DNA of 11,984 nucleotides from Nitrososphaeraceae archaeon (GCA_025922715.1 JAICHH010000049.1:1-11984), one strand, 5' to 3'; positions 1 to 6,933 are shown, counted from the first letter of the stretch. Made by a program: numbers and translations. The notes: generated from the sequence alone by a model not told the origin.

Positions 1-260
1 TCTAGCGTAATAGACTAATTAAGTAATTAAAAAAATAGATCAATTTGTAAATTTTTTTTATTTGTTATTTTTTGTTATGAAAAAATATAAAAAAAGAATT
101 ATTAAAACGTTGAAGTATTGCTTTAACCTTTCTATTTATGTCTTTTTCTCTTTTGATATTCAAAAATTTTCTAATCTAATAAAAATAAATCCTCATTATT
201 TTGTCATTTTTTCAAAAAATATTCTATCTTTTGGATTAAATTAGATTGTCAATAATACGA

Positions 261-283
261 TTAGAAAATTGAAAATTTTCTAA
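261..283. repeat. Perfect 10-bp inverted repeat (hairpin)
   Basis: Left arm TTAGAAAATT (261-270), a 3-base spacer GAA, and right arm AATTTTCTAA (274-283) form a perfect dyad. It could fold as a short hairpin in RNA from either strand. No gene ends nearby inside the window, so it cannot be tied to a transcript. AT-only arms make chance formation more likely than for a GC-containing dyad. Confidence 0.5.
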
Positions 284-433
284 GATAGTAATTCTGTACT
301 TAAATAATTAGCTGCATACACAATTAAAAATTATAAATATGTACTAATCTTTCATTATCTTGTTATATTTTCATTTTTTACCTACCTGCTCTTTTTTATT
401 GATTCCACCTGGATAACAAATATCTTAATGAGA

Positions 434-538
434 CCATGAGGATATGAATACTTTTACCAAATGTAGATTGTATTATACAAATTTTGATACACAAACGATG
501 AGGTAGTTAGGCCAATGATGAGTGAATCCCTTTACCAA
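434..538. repeat. Imperfect direct repeat, two copies
   Basis: The 16-base strings TGAATACTTTTACCAA (445-460) and TGAATCCCTTTACCAA (523-538) match at 14 of 16 positions. Similarity extends upstream to CCA at 434 and 512, giving two related units of about 27 bases that start 78 bases apart. The second unit contains ATGATGA (515-521), which matches the archaeal C-box consensus RUGAUGA. I see no clear D box (CUGA) at the expected distance. An old local duplication is the simplest reading. Confidence 0.35.
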
Positions 539-825
539 TCATTGACCCAATGAGATCTATTGTAATAGATTCTTTAACGATAACCATTGTATAATTATTA
601 AACCTATCATTTTTTCTTTGTTATTTTATGTTATTTATAATTCTTAAATTCGTTTTCCTTGTAGGTACTATCCTTAAACAGATTATTAATAATAGATCCA
701 GGCATACACGCATTATAATAATATTAACATAATTTTTTATTGATCATCTCTACCTTTAATAATACTCATTGTATAAAAGTAATTTAAATTTAGAAAATTT
801 CTCAATACTTTAAAAGGTATAAACT

Positions 826-1092
826 CTAAAAATTTTCCTGATTTTCTTTAAATGATTCTATTTCTTCTTCTGTTACTTGAAACCATACATTATCTTCATC
901 CCAGCGTTCAACTAAATTTCTTGGAATAAAGATTTTGTCTTTATTTTTGTTAAGAACAGAATTTGTTTTAATTGTTATTATATACTCAGTAGTAATATTC
1001 TGAATTTCTCCAAGATCGATATTATCAATACCTTTTGCTTTCTTAGTGATGAGATTTTCTGATTTTATAATTTTACCGTAATTATCTCTCAT
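826..1092 (-). CDS. Small PRC-barrel-like protein
   Basis: An 88-residue cytoplasmic protein with no signal peptide or membrane segment. The order of elements suggests a PRC-barrel-like or DUF2171-like beta fold: a YGKII strand near the N-terminus, a conserved-looking D-L-G-E-I turn near residues 26-30, then KIFIPRNLVERWDED followed by a V-W-F-Q-V strand. The C-terminus is acidic and helical. Such proteins are abundant in soil ammonia-oxidising archaea and their role is generally unknown; RNA or protein binding has been proposed for PRC barrels. It shares layout with the 77-residue protein at 8813-9046. The ATG start is supported by a TATA-like box 24 bases upstream and the absence of a Shine-Dalgarno site, suggesting a leaderless transcript. 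Family assignment is by pattern only. Confidence 0.7.
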   Translation of the reverse strand: MRDNYGKIIKSENLITKKAKGIDNIDLGEIQNITTEYIITIKTNSVLNKNKDKIFIPRNLVERWDEDNVWFQVTEEEIESFKENQENF

Positions 1093-1110
1093 ATTTGTAA
1101 TTATTCTACA

Positions 1111-1120
1111 TTTTATATAG
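1111..1120 (-). promoter_or_regulatory. TATA box of the PRC-barrel-like gene
   Basis: On the minus strand this reads CTATATAAAA, centred about 24 bases upstream of the ATG at 1092. Archaeal TATA boxes lie about 25-27 bases before the transcription start, so transcription would begin at or next to the start codon. This is the best TATA match in the window. Confidence 0.55.
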
Positions 1121-1340
1121 CAGTATAGGTTTTAAATTTATAAACTAAACTAATTGGTATCTACTGAATTATAAAATTTCTATCTTACATCTCTCCAGAA
1201 TAATGGTAGATTTTATTACCAATTTTTATAAGATTGATTTCCCAGTGTATCATTATCTCTATGCTATATGTTGTGATATGGCCTAGACAATTCCTAAAAG
1301 ATAGTTTTAATAATAAAATAATTCATATTTATAATATTTA

Positions 1341-1346
1341 AGGTGG
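1341..1346 (+). promoter_or_regulatory. Shine-Dalgarno site of the metalloprotease-like gene
   Basis: AGGTGG lies 12 bases before the ATG at 1359. The spacing is longer than usual, but the ATG at 1348 meets a stop after seven codons, so 1359 is the usable start. A Shine-Dalgarno site implies a leadered transcript, unlike most single genes in this window. Confidence 0.45.
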
Positions 1347-1358
1347 AATGTATATTAC

Positions 1359-1736
1359 ATGTCTATTATAGTGCATCCTGATGATATAACTAAGGCTAAA
1401 GTAGTCAATATGATCCTTAATAAAAAAACAGAAGAAGCATTAAAAAATCTGAGTCAATTTTATAAAGTTATACCACCTGAAATAATAGTTGGAACTATAA
1501 AAGGAAGAAGAAAAACTGTCTATGCAGTGTATGTTCAAAGAGAAAACAAGATTTATTGTATAAACTCTGATATATTCTATAATCCCTTTATAATATTACA
1601 TGAATTTTATCATCATATTAGAACAAAGGGTGGTATTCATAGAGGGTCAGAGAAACATGCCAATATGTATGCAAAAAGTTTTATTGAGTCATATAAAAAA
1701 ATAATAGACCAAATAACTACACAAAAACAACAATAA
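1359..1736 (+). CDS. Small HExxH metalloprotease-like protein
   Basis: A 125-residue protein without signal peptide or membrane segment. The central stretch reads IILHEFYHHIR, which contains the zinc-metallopeptidase motif HExxH (H81, E82, H85). About 13 residues later, GSEKHANMYAKSFI resembles the third-ligand helix of ImmA/IrrE-type peptidases, where a glutamate (here perhaps E98) precedes an Ala-Asn-x-x-Ala pattern. Before the motif lies a short beta-rich segment (VYAVYVQRENKIYCI) typical of minimal zincins. The protein is about the size of the bare catalytic core and carries no DNA-binding domain. If it resembles ImmA/IrrE it could cleave a regulator, but no partner repressor sits beside it. 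A SprT-like or anti-restriction-type zincin is an alternative. Zinc binding is a motif-based prediction; the substrate is unknown. Confidence 0.7.
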   Translation: MSIIVHPDDITKAKVVNMILNKKTEEALKNLSQFYKVIPPEIIVGTIKGRRKTVYAVYVQRENKIYCINSDIFYNPFIILHEFYHHIRTKGGIHRGSEKHANMYAKSFIESYKKIIDQITTQKQQ

Positions 1737-2071
1737 AGAATGTAACTTATTCGATTGATAGAACAGATCAAAGCTCAATTTTATATTCTAGAATTATACA
1801 TTCTAAGAGGAAGGAAATAAACGAGTGATAAAAGATCTTGAGAAATCTAATTCTTTGGGAGTTTGATAATAAAAATAATATTTATAGAATTAAAAGTCAT
1901 CCAAATTAATTTTCTTCTGAAATTATTACTAGGGTATACTTATAAATTGATATGTGATATGCACGCTTAGATCTACAAAAATAGAAAGATAAACTTGCTC
2001 TGTTACTATTCTTTTGTATCATTAATTTAACTTTTTATAGTTTTCACTAACATTAACTTATTAACATTAAC
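1737..2071. other. Convergent intergenic region
   Basis: This 335-base spacer separates two converging genes. I find no coding stretch worth reporting. A run reading T5 on the minus strand at 1977-1981 could help end the phosphatase operon transcript. The right edge contains a tandem 14-base duplication that runs into the phosphatase stop codon. Confidence 0.5.
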
Positions 2072-2076
2072 TTATT
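2049..2076. repeat. Tandem 14-bp duplication over a stop codon
   Basis: AACATTAACTTATT occurs twice in perfect tandem (2049-2062 and 2063-2076). The second copy contains the phosphatase stop codon (2072-2074). The duplication lies almost entirely downstream of the gene, so it changes little of the protein. It looks like a recent replication-slippage product. Confidence 0.7.
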
Positions 2077-3064
2077 TTGTAATAGTAAATTGGTCTTTTA
2101 TTGTTCCATCATTAGCAATGAACTTACCACTAAGAGTTGTTCCGTCGTTTATTACATCTACATTCAAAAAGCCAAATCCTACATACTGTGTAGCAACATA
2201 AGGTGCTTGTCCTGTTAAAGGATAAATGCTAGCACCGCCAGTACCGATAGTACCAAATACCATACCTTTTGGATCGTAGTAGTTGTTCCTGTTGGTGTCT
2301 GTTATTATAGGATTAGTTGAATTATCACTATTATATATTATTGGATATGATCTTTGATAGTTATGATTATGTGCCTGTAATACTAGATCTACTCCATATT
2401 TAACGAATAACGGATGATAAGTGTCTCTCAATTCCTTTTCCGCACTATTGCCTTTACCAATATTTGCGGGAGATGTATATGCTAAACTATGGTAATACAC
2501 AACAATCCAATCAATATCAGGATTTAAAGATACTTTTGAAAGGTCATTATTTACAAAGTTATACTGGGCAGAACCTTCTTCATATGGAAGTTCCGTTGAT
2601 ATTACACTAAAGTGAACATTTTGATAGTTAAATGAATAGTATTGTCCTTTCAATCCAAAAAAATCCATATACTCTTTAAGTTTTTTTGTTGAATCAGTTT
2701 CATGGTTTCCAATTGTAATCATAGTTTTGTTTGCTATAGGAGATATGATTTCAAGCCAACATTTGGCACTATTGTCATATGAAAGATCTCCTAGTGCCAA
2801 AACAAATTCAGGACTTTGATCTATAATATTTTTTAGAGTGGCTATTGTATCAGATGTACATCCCCAATCGCCTGCTGCAGCAAAATTAAAATCTGCTAAA
2901 GTAACACCCGCCGCTGTTGCAGGATAAGAATATTGAGAATATGCAGAATGATTTTTGATAGCAATTCCACTTTTTTCTATGCTGATTGATGGAATTGTCA
3001 TTGTTATTATTATAGATAAAATAATAATAGTTACTGTTAAAATACCAGATCTTAATATTGTCAT
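2072..3064 (-). CDS. Exported purple-acid-phosphatase-like metallophosphoesterase
   Basis: Predicted to hydrolyse phosphate esters outside the cell at a two-metal site. The N-terminus has a hydrophobic export or anchor segment (about residues 5-27). All purple acid phosphatase motifs follow in order (330-residue numbering): GDWG (D66), GDLSY (D93, Y96), GNHE (N120, H121), VYYH (H192) and AHNH (H232, H234). The tyrosine in GDxxY is the Fe(III) ligand that marks purple acid phosphatases within the metallophosphoesterases. AHNH replaces the usual GHxH, with both histidines kept. I start at the ATG at 3064 rather than the GTG at 3073. That GTG lies inside an AGGTGG Shine-Dalgarno site 5 bases before the ATG. 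The gene follows the sugar dehydrogenase by 17 bases, so the two are almost certainly cotranscribed. The natural substrate is unknown. Confidence 0.88.
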   Translation of the reverse strand: MTILRSGILTVTIIILSIIITMTIPSISIEKSGIAIKNHSAYSQYSYPATAAGVTLADFNFAAAGDWGCTSDTIATLKNIIDQSPEFVLALGDLSYDNSAKCWLEIISPIANKTMITIGNHETDSTKKLKEYMDFFGLKGQYYSFNYQNVHFSVISTELPYEEGSAQYNFVNNDLSKVSLNPDIDWIVVYYHSLAYTSPANIGKGNSAEKELRDTYHPLFVKYGVDLVLQAHNHNYQRSYPIIYNSDNSTNPIITDTNRNNYYDPKGMVFGTIGTGGASIYPLTGQAPYVATQYVGFGFLNVDVINDGTTLSGKFIANDGTIKDQFTITK

Positions 3065-3069
3065 AATAT

Positions 3070-3075
3070 CCACCT
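3070..3075 (-). promoter_or_regulatory. Shine-Dalgarno site deciding the phosphatase start
   Basis: The minus strand reads AGGTGG followed by five bases and then ATG at 3064. The alternative in-frame GTG (3073-3071) is part of this site, so it is unlikely to serve as the start. The site lies between the dehydrogenase stop (3084-3082) and the phosphatase, as expected for an internal operon gene. Confidence 0.7.
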
Positions 3076-3081
3076 ATCTAT

Positions 3082-4530
3082 TTAAGAAACTAGCTCTTTT
3101 TCACCATTTGTAGCTGGGACTATTTTATATATTGTCCCATCCTCTTCGCCAAATGTAAGTATATACAAATAACCATCAGGTCCTACTTCTATATCTGTAA
3201 TACCACCAAATCCTTGGGCAAAGACTGCCTGGTTAATTTCTTCTTTACTGGCAACTTTATCTGCCAGTGGTCCATCAAGTAGTAATCCTGTTCTTTGTTG
3301 ATCAAGTTCAAAGTGGTAAAGGTTGCCATTCTTGATATCTCCAACAAACATATCATTTTCATATTGTTTACCTAACTTATCCGAATTAAGAAACTTTAAA
3401 GCAGTAGGAGCAACATCCCATGTAAATTCAGGAGAACTGTATTGTCCTTTTCCGCCAAAGTCTATCAAGCCATAATCCTTAGTATTTAGGGGAATGGTTA
3501 CTTCTTCTCCTTTATTCCACTCATCATCCAATGTCCAAAAGCCCTGAATATTAGCCCATCCACTATTAAATCCTGGTTCAACAAGATTTATTTCATCACC
3601 AAAGGTGGGACCATTTTCTGTATCCCATAGATTACCGGTAACAGGATCAAAATCAAGTCCAAAGCTATTCTTTATTCCATATGCATAATATTTATTAAGT
3701 GGATGGGAATCCCCAAGAATTCCTTCACCACCTACTACCCCACCATCTTGAGTAATTCTTAGTATACCCGATCTTCCATCAGGTTCTTTTCCATTTACAT
3801 AATTTTGGGCTTTAGTATGAGAATCAGGGTAATCAATCCTATTAAATGCCGTAGGCCTTTGGTCGCCAACTGCAAAATACACATTATTATCAGGTCCAAT
3901 AGTGACCACTCCACCAACATGAGAATCATCTGGCAAAGCTGGTAAGTTTAAAAGTAATTTGGGATTTGCTAGTTTAGTATTTTCATTTACTAATTCATAC
4001 TTGTAAACACGGTTACCCATAGGAAAGTCACCTGATTTAGCTTCAGTAAAAAACAAGAAAACGTTGGTAGGGGAATCCCTACGTTCAGTCTCAATCGTAG
4101 TCGCCTCATCCTTTGTAGCGATAGCAATTCCTAGCATTCCTCTTTCATCTTTAGAATCTACAACAACCTGAAGTAATGGTTCTTGCAGAATTTTGCCATT
4201 TACAATTCTTTGTACAGTACCTTCGTCTTTCTCCAAAACTAATATATCATTTGATGCGATAAATGCCATGGCCGTGGGAGATTTAAGACCTTGATATACA
4301 GGCTGGATAACAAGGTTTTGATCGTCAATAGTTGGTCCATCAGTATTAGATTGTGTCTTAGTAGCATAGACAGGACTTGAAAAATAATCACCCTGATAAT
4401 CTTCAATTGATATCAAAGTTAAGGTTAAGACTAAAAGTGAAATTGAATTAATAATTGCAATTAGGTTTATTCTAGAAAAGGCTAGTGTAGATGCAAAAGA
4501 AGATATTGTAGTTTCTTTTGTCTTTTTCAT
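3082..4530 (-). CDS. Exported PQQ-type sugar dehydrogenase (GSDH/SorB family)
   Basis: A 482-residue protein of the soluble glucose/aldose sugar dehydrogenase beta-propeller family, which oxidises sugars with pyrroloquinoline quinone outside the membrane. A hydrophobic segment at about 20-42 would export or anchor it. Family landmarks in order are VYQGLKSPTAMAF (78-90), GMLGIAI (131-137), HVGGVVTIGPDNNVYFAVGD (204-223), AYGIKNSFGLDFDPVTGNLW (283-302), ENGPTFGDEIN (305-315) and GITDIEVGPDGYLYIL (443-458). H204 is the likely catalytic base. The usual Arg-Asn pair in the GxRN motif is Lys-Asn here (K287, N288), a conservative change near the expected cofactor site. It is the first gene of the operon. 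No PQQ biosynthesis genes are in this window, so cofactor supply is unknown. The family also contains members with other substrates or no proven activity. Confidence 0.87.
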   Translation of the reverse strand: MKKTKETTISSFASTLAFSRINLIAIINSISLLVLTLTLISIEDYQGDYFSSPVYATKTQSNTDGPTIDDQNLVIQPVYQGLKSPTAMAFIASNDILVLEKDEGTVQRIVNGKILQEPLLQVVVDSKDERGMLGIAIATKDEATTIETERRDSPTNVFLFFTEAKSGDFPMGNRVYKYELVNENTKLANPKLLLNLPALPDDSHVGGVVTIGPDNNVYFAVGDQRPTAFNRIDYPDSHTKAQNYVNGKEPDGRSGILRITQDGGVVGGEGILGDSHPLNKYYAYGIKNSFGLDFDPVTGNLWDTENGPTFGDEINLVEPGFNSGWANIQGFWTLDDEWNKGEEVTIPLNTKDYGLIDFGGKGQYSSPEFTWDVAPTALKFLNSDKLGKQYENDMFVGDIKNGNLYHFELDQQRTGLLLDGPLADKVASKEEINQAVFAQGFGGITDIEVGPDGYLYILTFGEEDGTIYKIVPATNGEKELVS

Positions 4531-4554
4531 TTTCCTTTTTTTAGATTTAAAGAG

Positions 4555-4563
4555 TATATTAAA
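4555..4563 (-). promoter_or_regulatory. Candidate TATA box of the dehydrogenase-phosphatase operon
   Basis: The minus strand reads TTTAATATA, centred about 29 bases before the ATG at 4530. Another TATA-like string (CCATATAACC, 4564-4573) lies further upstream, so the choice is uncertain. An AAGGAAA string immediately before the ATG could act as a weak, very close Shine-Dalgarno site. Confidence 0.35.
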
Positions 4564-4661
4564 GGTTATATGGTAATAGATGAATTAATTACATAAAATA
4601 TTTTTAGTTGTAATTCCGTGAGTTTATATTGTTATCAATCCATCAGAAACTACTTTCCTAG

Positions 4662-4952
4662 AACAAATTTAATTCAAATGTAGAATTATTTTCAAGCATA
4701 TTAATTATTTCAATACTTCCATATACAGCTAAAAAAAATATTTATGCAAAAAGCACTGTTAACCATAATCCTCTTCCACAGGAAATTGAATATTTAACAC
4801 TACTCAAAGGAGAAAATTTTAGACGAACCGAATCCATATGTTATACAAATAAAATCTATATCAATACAGGCGAACACAATATAAGCAGATTTTTAATAAA
4901 AAATTACGGATCGTTAAATTTGCCTGAAATGGTCAGAAAGAAACGGGATTAA
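4662..4952 (+). pseudogene. Possible remnant of a secreted protein gene
   Basis: An open frame of 96 codons runs from just after a TAG at 4659 to a TAA at 4950-4952, with no ATG, GTG or TTG near its beginning. Its first third reads FSSILIISILPYTAKKNIYA, which looks like the end of a signal peptide. It is followed by a mixed polar segment (PLPQEIEYLTLLKGENFRR) and a basic C-terminus (EMVRKKRD). The composition resembles neighbouring real genes more than the surrounding AT-rich spacer. I do not recognise a family. It could also be a chance open stretch. Confidence 0.3.
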
Positions 4953-5028
4953 AAGACATAGGAAATAATACCCGTTAGTGTTTTGAGTTAGTGTATTTTG
5001 TATCGGTAAACTTATATTCCGATAGATT

Positions 5029-5166
5029 ATGTTTGACTGTCATTTCAACAGAAAGACTATGGCCAATGGTCAATCAGTATTTAAATATTTGACAAAAAAT
5101 AGAAGGGAATTTGCAGAAATATGCTATGGTTTCAATATTCTGAAATCATTGATTTATCTTTATTAA
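5029..5166 (+). CDS. Possible 45-residue ORF or gene remnant
   Basis: An ATG-started frame of 45 codons with balanced, basic composition (for example KYLTKNRREFAEICYGFN). It has no Shine-Dalgarno site and no recognised domain. It follows the possible remnant at 4662-4952 in the same region. It could be a small protein, a fragment of a decayed gene, or chance; I favour a fragment. Confidence 0.2.
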   Translation: MFDCHFNRKTMANGQSVFKYLTKNRREFAEICYGFNILKSLIYLY

Positions 5167-5294
5167 ATTTTTAAATGATCTAATTACTAATATTTTTTAA
5201 TAAAAGAATTTCTCATTAAGATCATATATTATACTATATAAAATTTCCATTCTAAATAACCAGTCTAAAATTTTATTAAGAATTTCTGCGCACC

Positions 5295-5303
5295 TTATAT
5301 TAA
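5295..5303 (+). promoter_or_regulatory. TATA box of the deacetylase gene
   Basis: TTATATTAA is centred about 26 bases before the GTG start at 5325. No Shine-Dalgarno site is present. This fits a leaderless transcript starting at or next to the GTG. Confidence 0.45.
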
Positions 5304-5324
5304 GATAATTACCAGTTTTTCTAT

Positions 5325-6554
5325 GTGAATATTTTTATTGGTTTTGTAGTTCTGCTTTTTGTAGTGGTATCTTTAGGAATTAATAGCAATGTATTATCTT
5401 TAAATATTGTCTCTGCTTATGGAATAATAATTGAGACACCCTTCGAAAATAACTATCAAAACAATGCTAACAACAACTCTTCTGATAATGATCTTTTAGT
5501 TTTTGACTATTTATCTTCTCTATATACCAAGGAACAAAAAGAAAAAGAGAATAAATTTGTAATACTGATGTTTGATAGAGGATATCAATCAATATTCTCT
5601 ACTGCAAAACCGATTATGGATAAATTTGGTTTTAAAGCAAGTATCTTCATAGCTTGTGATTATATAGAAAAAGGAAATGGGATGAATTGGAATCAAGTGA
5701 GACAATTATATAATGATGGATATGATATTCAATCTCATGGATTAGAACATACAAGACTTACCGAGCTCAAATCAGAAAATGAAATTCAGTCTATCATTAG
5801 TGGAGGAAAAGAATGTTTACAAGATAATGGTTTTAGTCCTACTGCTTTTCAAGCTCCTTACAATAAAGGTGGAGAAGATCCATTTATTGTAGATACAATT
5901 GCAAACAATTTTGATTTTGCATTTACAGGACATTCTGAATTAATGTTTCTTAATTGTGATGGATGGGAGAATTTTGGATACGATGAGGAAAATTATCATG
6001 GAACGACTGACTGCAGACCATATTTTTCTGATGGAAATCCAACCCCTACAAATAAATTTGCAATGAAAGAATGGTCACATGATAGAGCTCACGATGATAT
6101 TAACAATGAGATGAATCAAGATCCTCATGGAATTGATGTTTCTTATTCGCTATATCTGGAATTTGTACGAATAGTTAATAGCCAAACAAAATTCAATGAA
6201 CCTGGAAAGATAAATGCTATTCCAATTGTTGGATATCATGAAGTATCAAAAGATGATGACATTGGTACATCACCAGAACTATTTTACTTGGAGATGGAGT
6301 ATTTATATGATAATGGATTCAAAGTCATAACTATTGATGATCTGGGATATGATAAATACCAAGAACGATTTTATGTAAAGAATGTTAATACTTTAGGATC
6401 AGAATATTCACAGCTACAGGATACAACCCCAACATGGACTGAAACCATTCGGACACAAACTATGCCCAAGGGATCAGAATATTCACAGTTACAGGATACA
6501 AACCCCACATGGTTTAAGCCAAACACAATCCAATCATTGGATATCATAGATTAA
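5325..6554 (+). CDS. Exported NodB-type polysaccharide deacetylase, atypical active site
   Basis: A 409-residue exported protein with a signal peptide at about 1-32 and an Asn-rich linker at about 42-57. The NodB fold starts near residue 77. Motif 1 reads MFDRGY (82-87): the catalytic base D84 is present, but the second Asp, a metal ligand in TFDDG enzymes, is Arg85. Motif 2 is intact as SHGLEH (H138, H142). Motif 3 reads QAPY instead of RxPY. Motif 5 is probably GYHEV (H305), followed by the usual closing helix and strand (EYLYDNGFKVITIDDL, 325-340). The region between motifs 3 and 5 is long and contains several Asp/His residues. The tail (358-396) has two GSEYSQLQDTxPTW repeats. The GTG start is chosen because the ATG two bases earlier reads into a stop. 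It likely acts on an N-acetylated surface glycan, or has lost activity. Confidence 0.85.
   Translation: MNIFIGFVVLLFVVVSLGINSNVLSLNIVSAYGIIIETPFENNYQNNANNNSSDNDLLVFDYLSSLYTKEQKEKENKFVILMFDRGYQSIFSTAKPIMDKFGFKASIFIACDYIEKGNGMNWNQVRQLYNDGYDIQSHGLEHTRLTELKSENEIQSIISGGKECLQDNGFSPTAFQAPYNKGGEDPFIVDTIANNFDFAFTGHSELMFLNCDGWENFGYDEENYHGTTDCRPYFSDGNPTPTNKFAMKEWSHDRAHDDINNEMNQDPHGIDVSYSLYLEFVRIVNSQTKFNEPGKINAIPIVGYHEVSKDDDIGTSPELFYLEMEYLYDNGFKVITIDDLGYDKYQERFYVKNVNTLGSEYSQLQDTTPTWTETIRTQTMPKGSEYSQLQDTNPTWFKPNTIQSLDIID
6396..6512 (+). repeat. 75-bp-period repeat in the deacetylase tail
   Basis: Two 42-base segments (6396-6437 and 6471-6512) differ at only three positions and start exactly 75 bases apart, keeping the frame. 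They encode GSEYSQLQDTTPTW and GSEYSQLQDTNPTW. The near identity indicates a fairly recent in-frame duplication of a 25-residue unit. Confidence 0.9.
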
Positions 6555-6605
6555 CAAAAGATAGGTGGTGCAATTTCTATATTATCGGTATGTAAAAATA
6601 AATCC

Positions 6606-6613
6606 TTTTTTTT
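6606..6613 (+). terminator. T8 run downstream of the deacetylase
   Basis: An uninterrupted run of eight T residues starts 52 bases after the stop codon. Archaeal RNA polymerase can terminate at such T-runs without a hairpin. Similar runs are common in this AT-rich sequence, so the assignment is tentative. Confidence 0.35.
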
Positions 6614-6834
6614 AGATTAGATATTCTTTTTGATATAATCATTGTAACTAGTATCAACATTTAGATTGTCTATTTTATTTCTATTGGAGTCTTTGCATCA
6701 ATTAACCGTTTGCTCTACAAGATAATGTAAGTAAATAAATAAACTGTTATCAAATTAGAATATCCCAATCTTGCAGTTTGTGAACCATTCAACCAAATAA
6801 AGGATTAACAAAAGAGATTAGCAACATCATAAGG

Positions 6835-6933
6835 ATGGAGGTTTTTAATAGAGAAATAAAAAAGATATTCTATGCCTGTCTAAATTTGTTTGGTGATAAC
6901 AATAATGAAATATTATATTATCATATATTCTAA
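6835..6933 (+). pseudogene. Possible truncated N-terminus of a small archaeal protein
   Basis: A 32-codon ATG ORF reads VFNREIKKIFYACLNLFGDN near its start. It resembles, from memory only, the opening helix of small single-domain proteins common in ammonia-oxidising archaea. Those proteins are far longer, so a premature stop after YYHIF would leave a fragment. AAGG directly before the ATG is too close to be a good ribosome site. It may be a relic, a tiny gene or chance. Confidence 0.25.

Larger units (their letters stand above)
1..825. other. Long AT-rich non-coding stretch
   Basis: No gene can be supported here. The one open frame of 60 codons (62-244, TTG start) is low-complexity Phe/Ile/Lys/Asn sequence with no domain signature, and is probably chance in AT-rich DNA. 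The stretch holds a perfect 10-bp inverted repeat at 261-283 and an imperfect repeated element at 434-460 and 512-538. Long T and A runs are common throughout, so T-run terminators cannot be assigned reliably. Confidence 0.6.
4531..5324. other. Intergenic region with probable gene remnants
   Basis: This 794-base stretch lies between the divergent dehydrogenase operon and deacetylase gene. No intact gene is supported. It does contain two open stretches with protein-like composition (4662-4952 and 5029-5166). It also has a 6-bp inverted repeat TATCGG/CCGATA (5001-5006 and 5019-5024) and promoter-like sequence at each end. Confidence 0.5.

Noticed and set aside
62..244. 60-codon plus-strand ORF with TTG start
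   Set aside because: Low-complexity Phe/Ile/Lys/Asn composition, no Shine-Dalgarno site and no domain pattern; expected by chance in such AT-rich DNA.
5001..5024. 6-bp inverted repeat TATCGG/CCGATA as a regulatory hairpin
   Set aside because: A short stem with a 12-base loop and no linked gene; too weak to call alone.
5565..6360. Circular permutation of the NodB fold, suggested by YHEV and a GFKVITIDDL strand after the catalytic core
   Set aside because: These match the normal motif 5 histidine and closing helix-strand of NodB enzymes, so the order is canonical.
6563..6612. Small ORF after an AGGTGG string downstream of the deacetylase
   Set aside because: The only frame is about 14 codons and runs into the T8 run; nothing supports translation.
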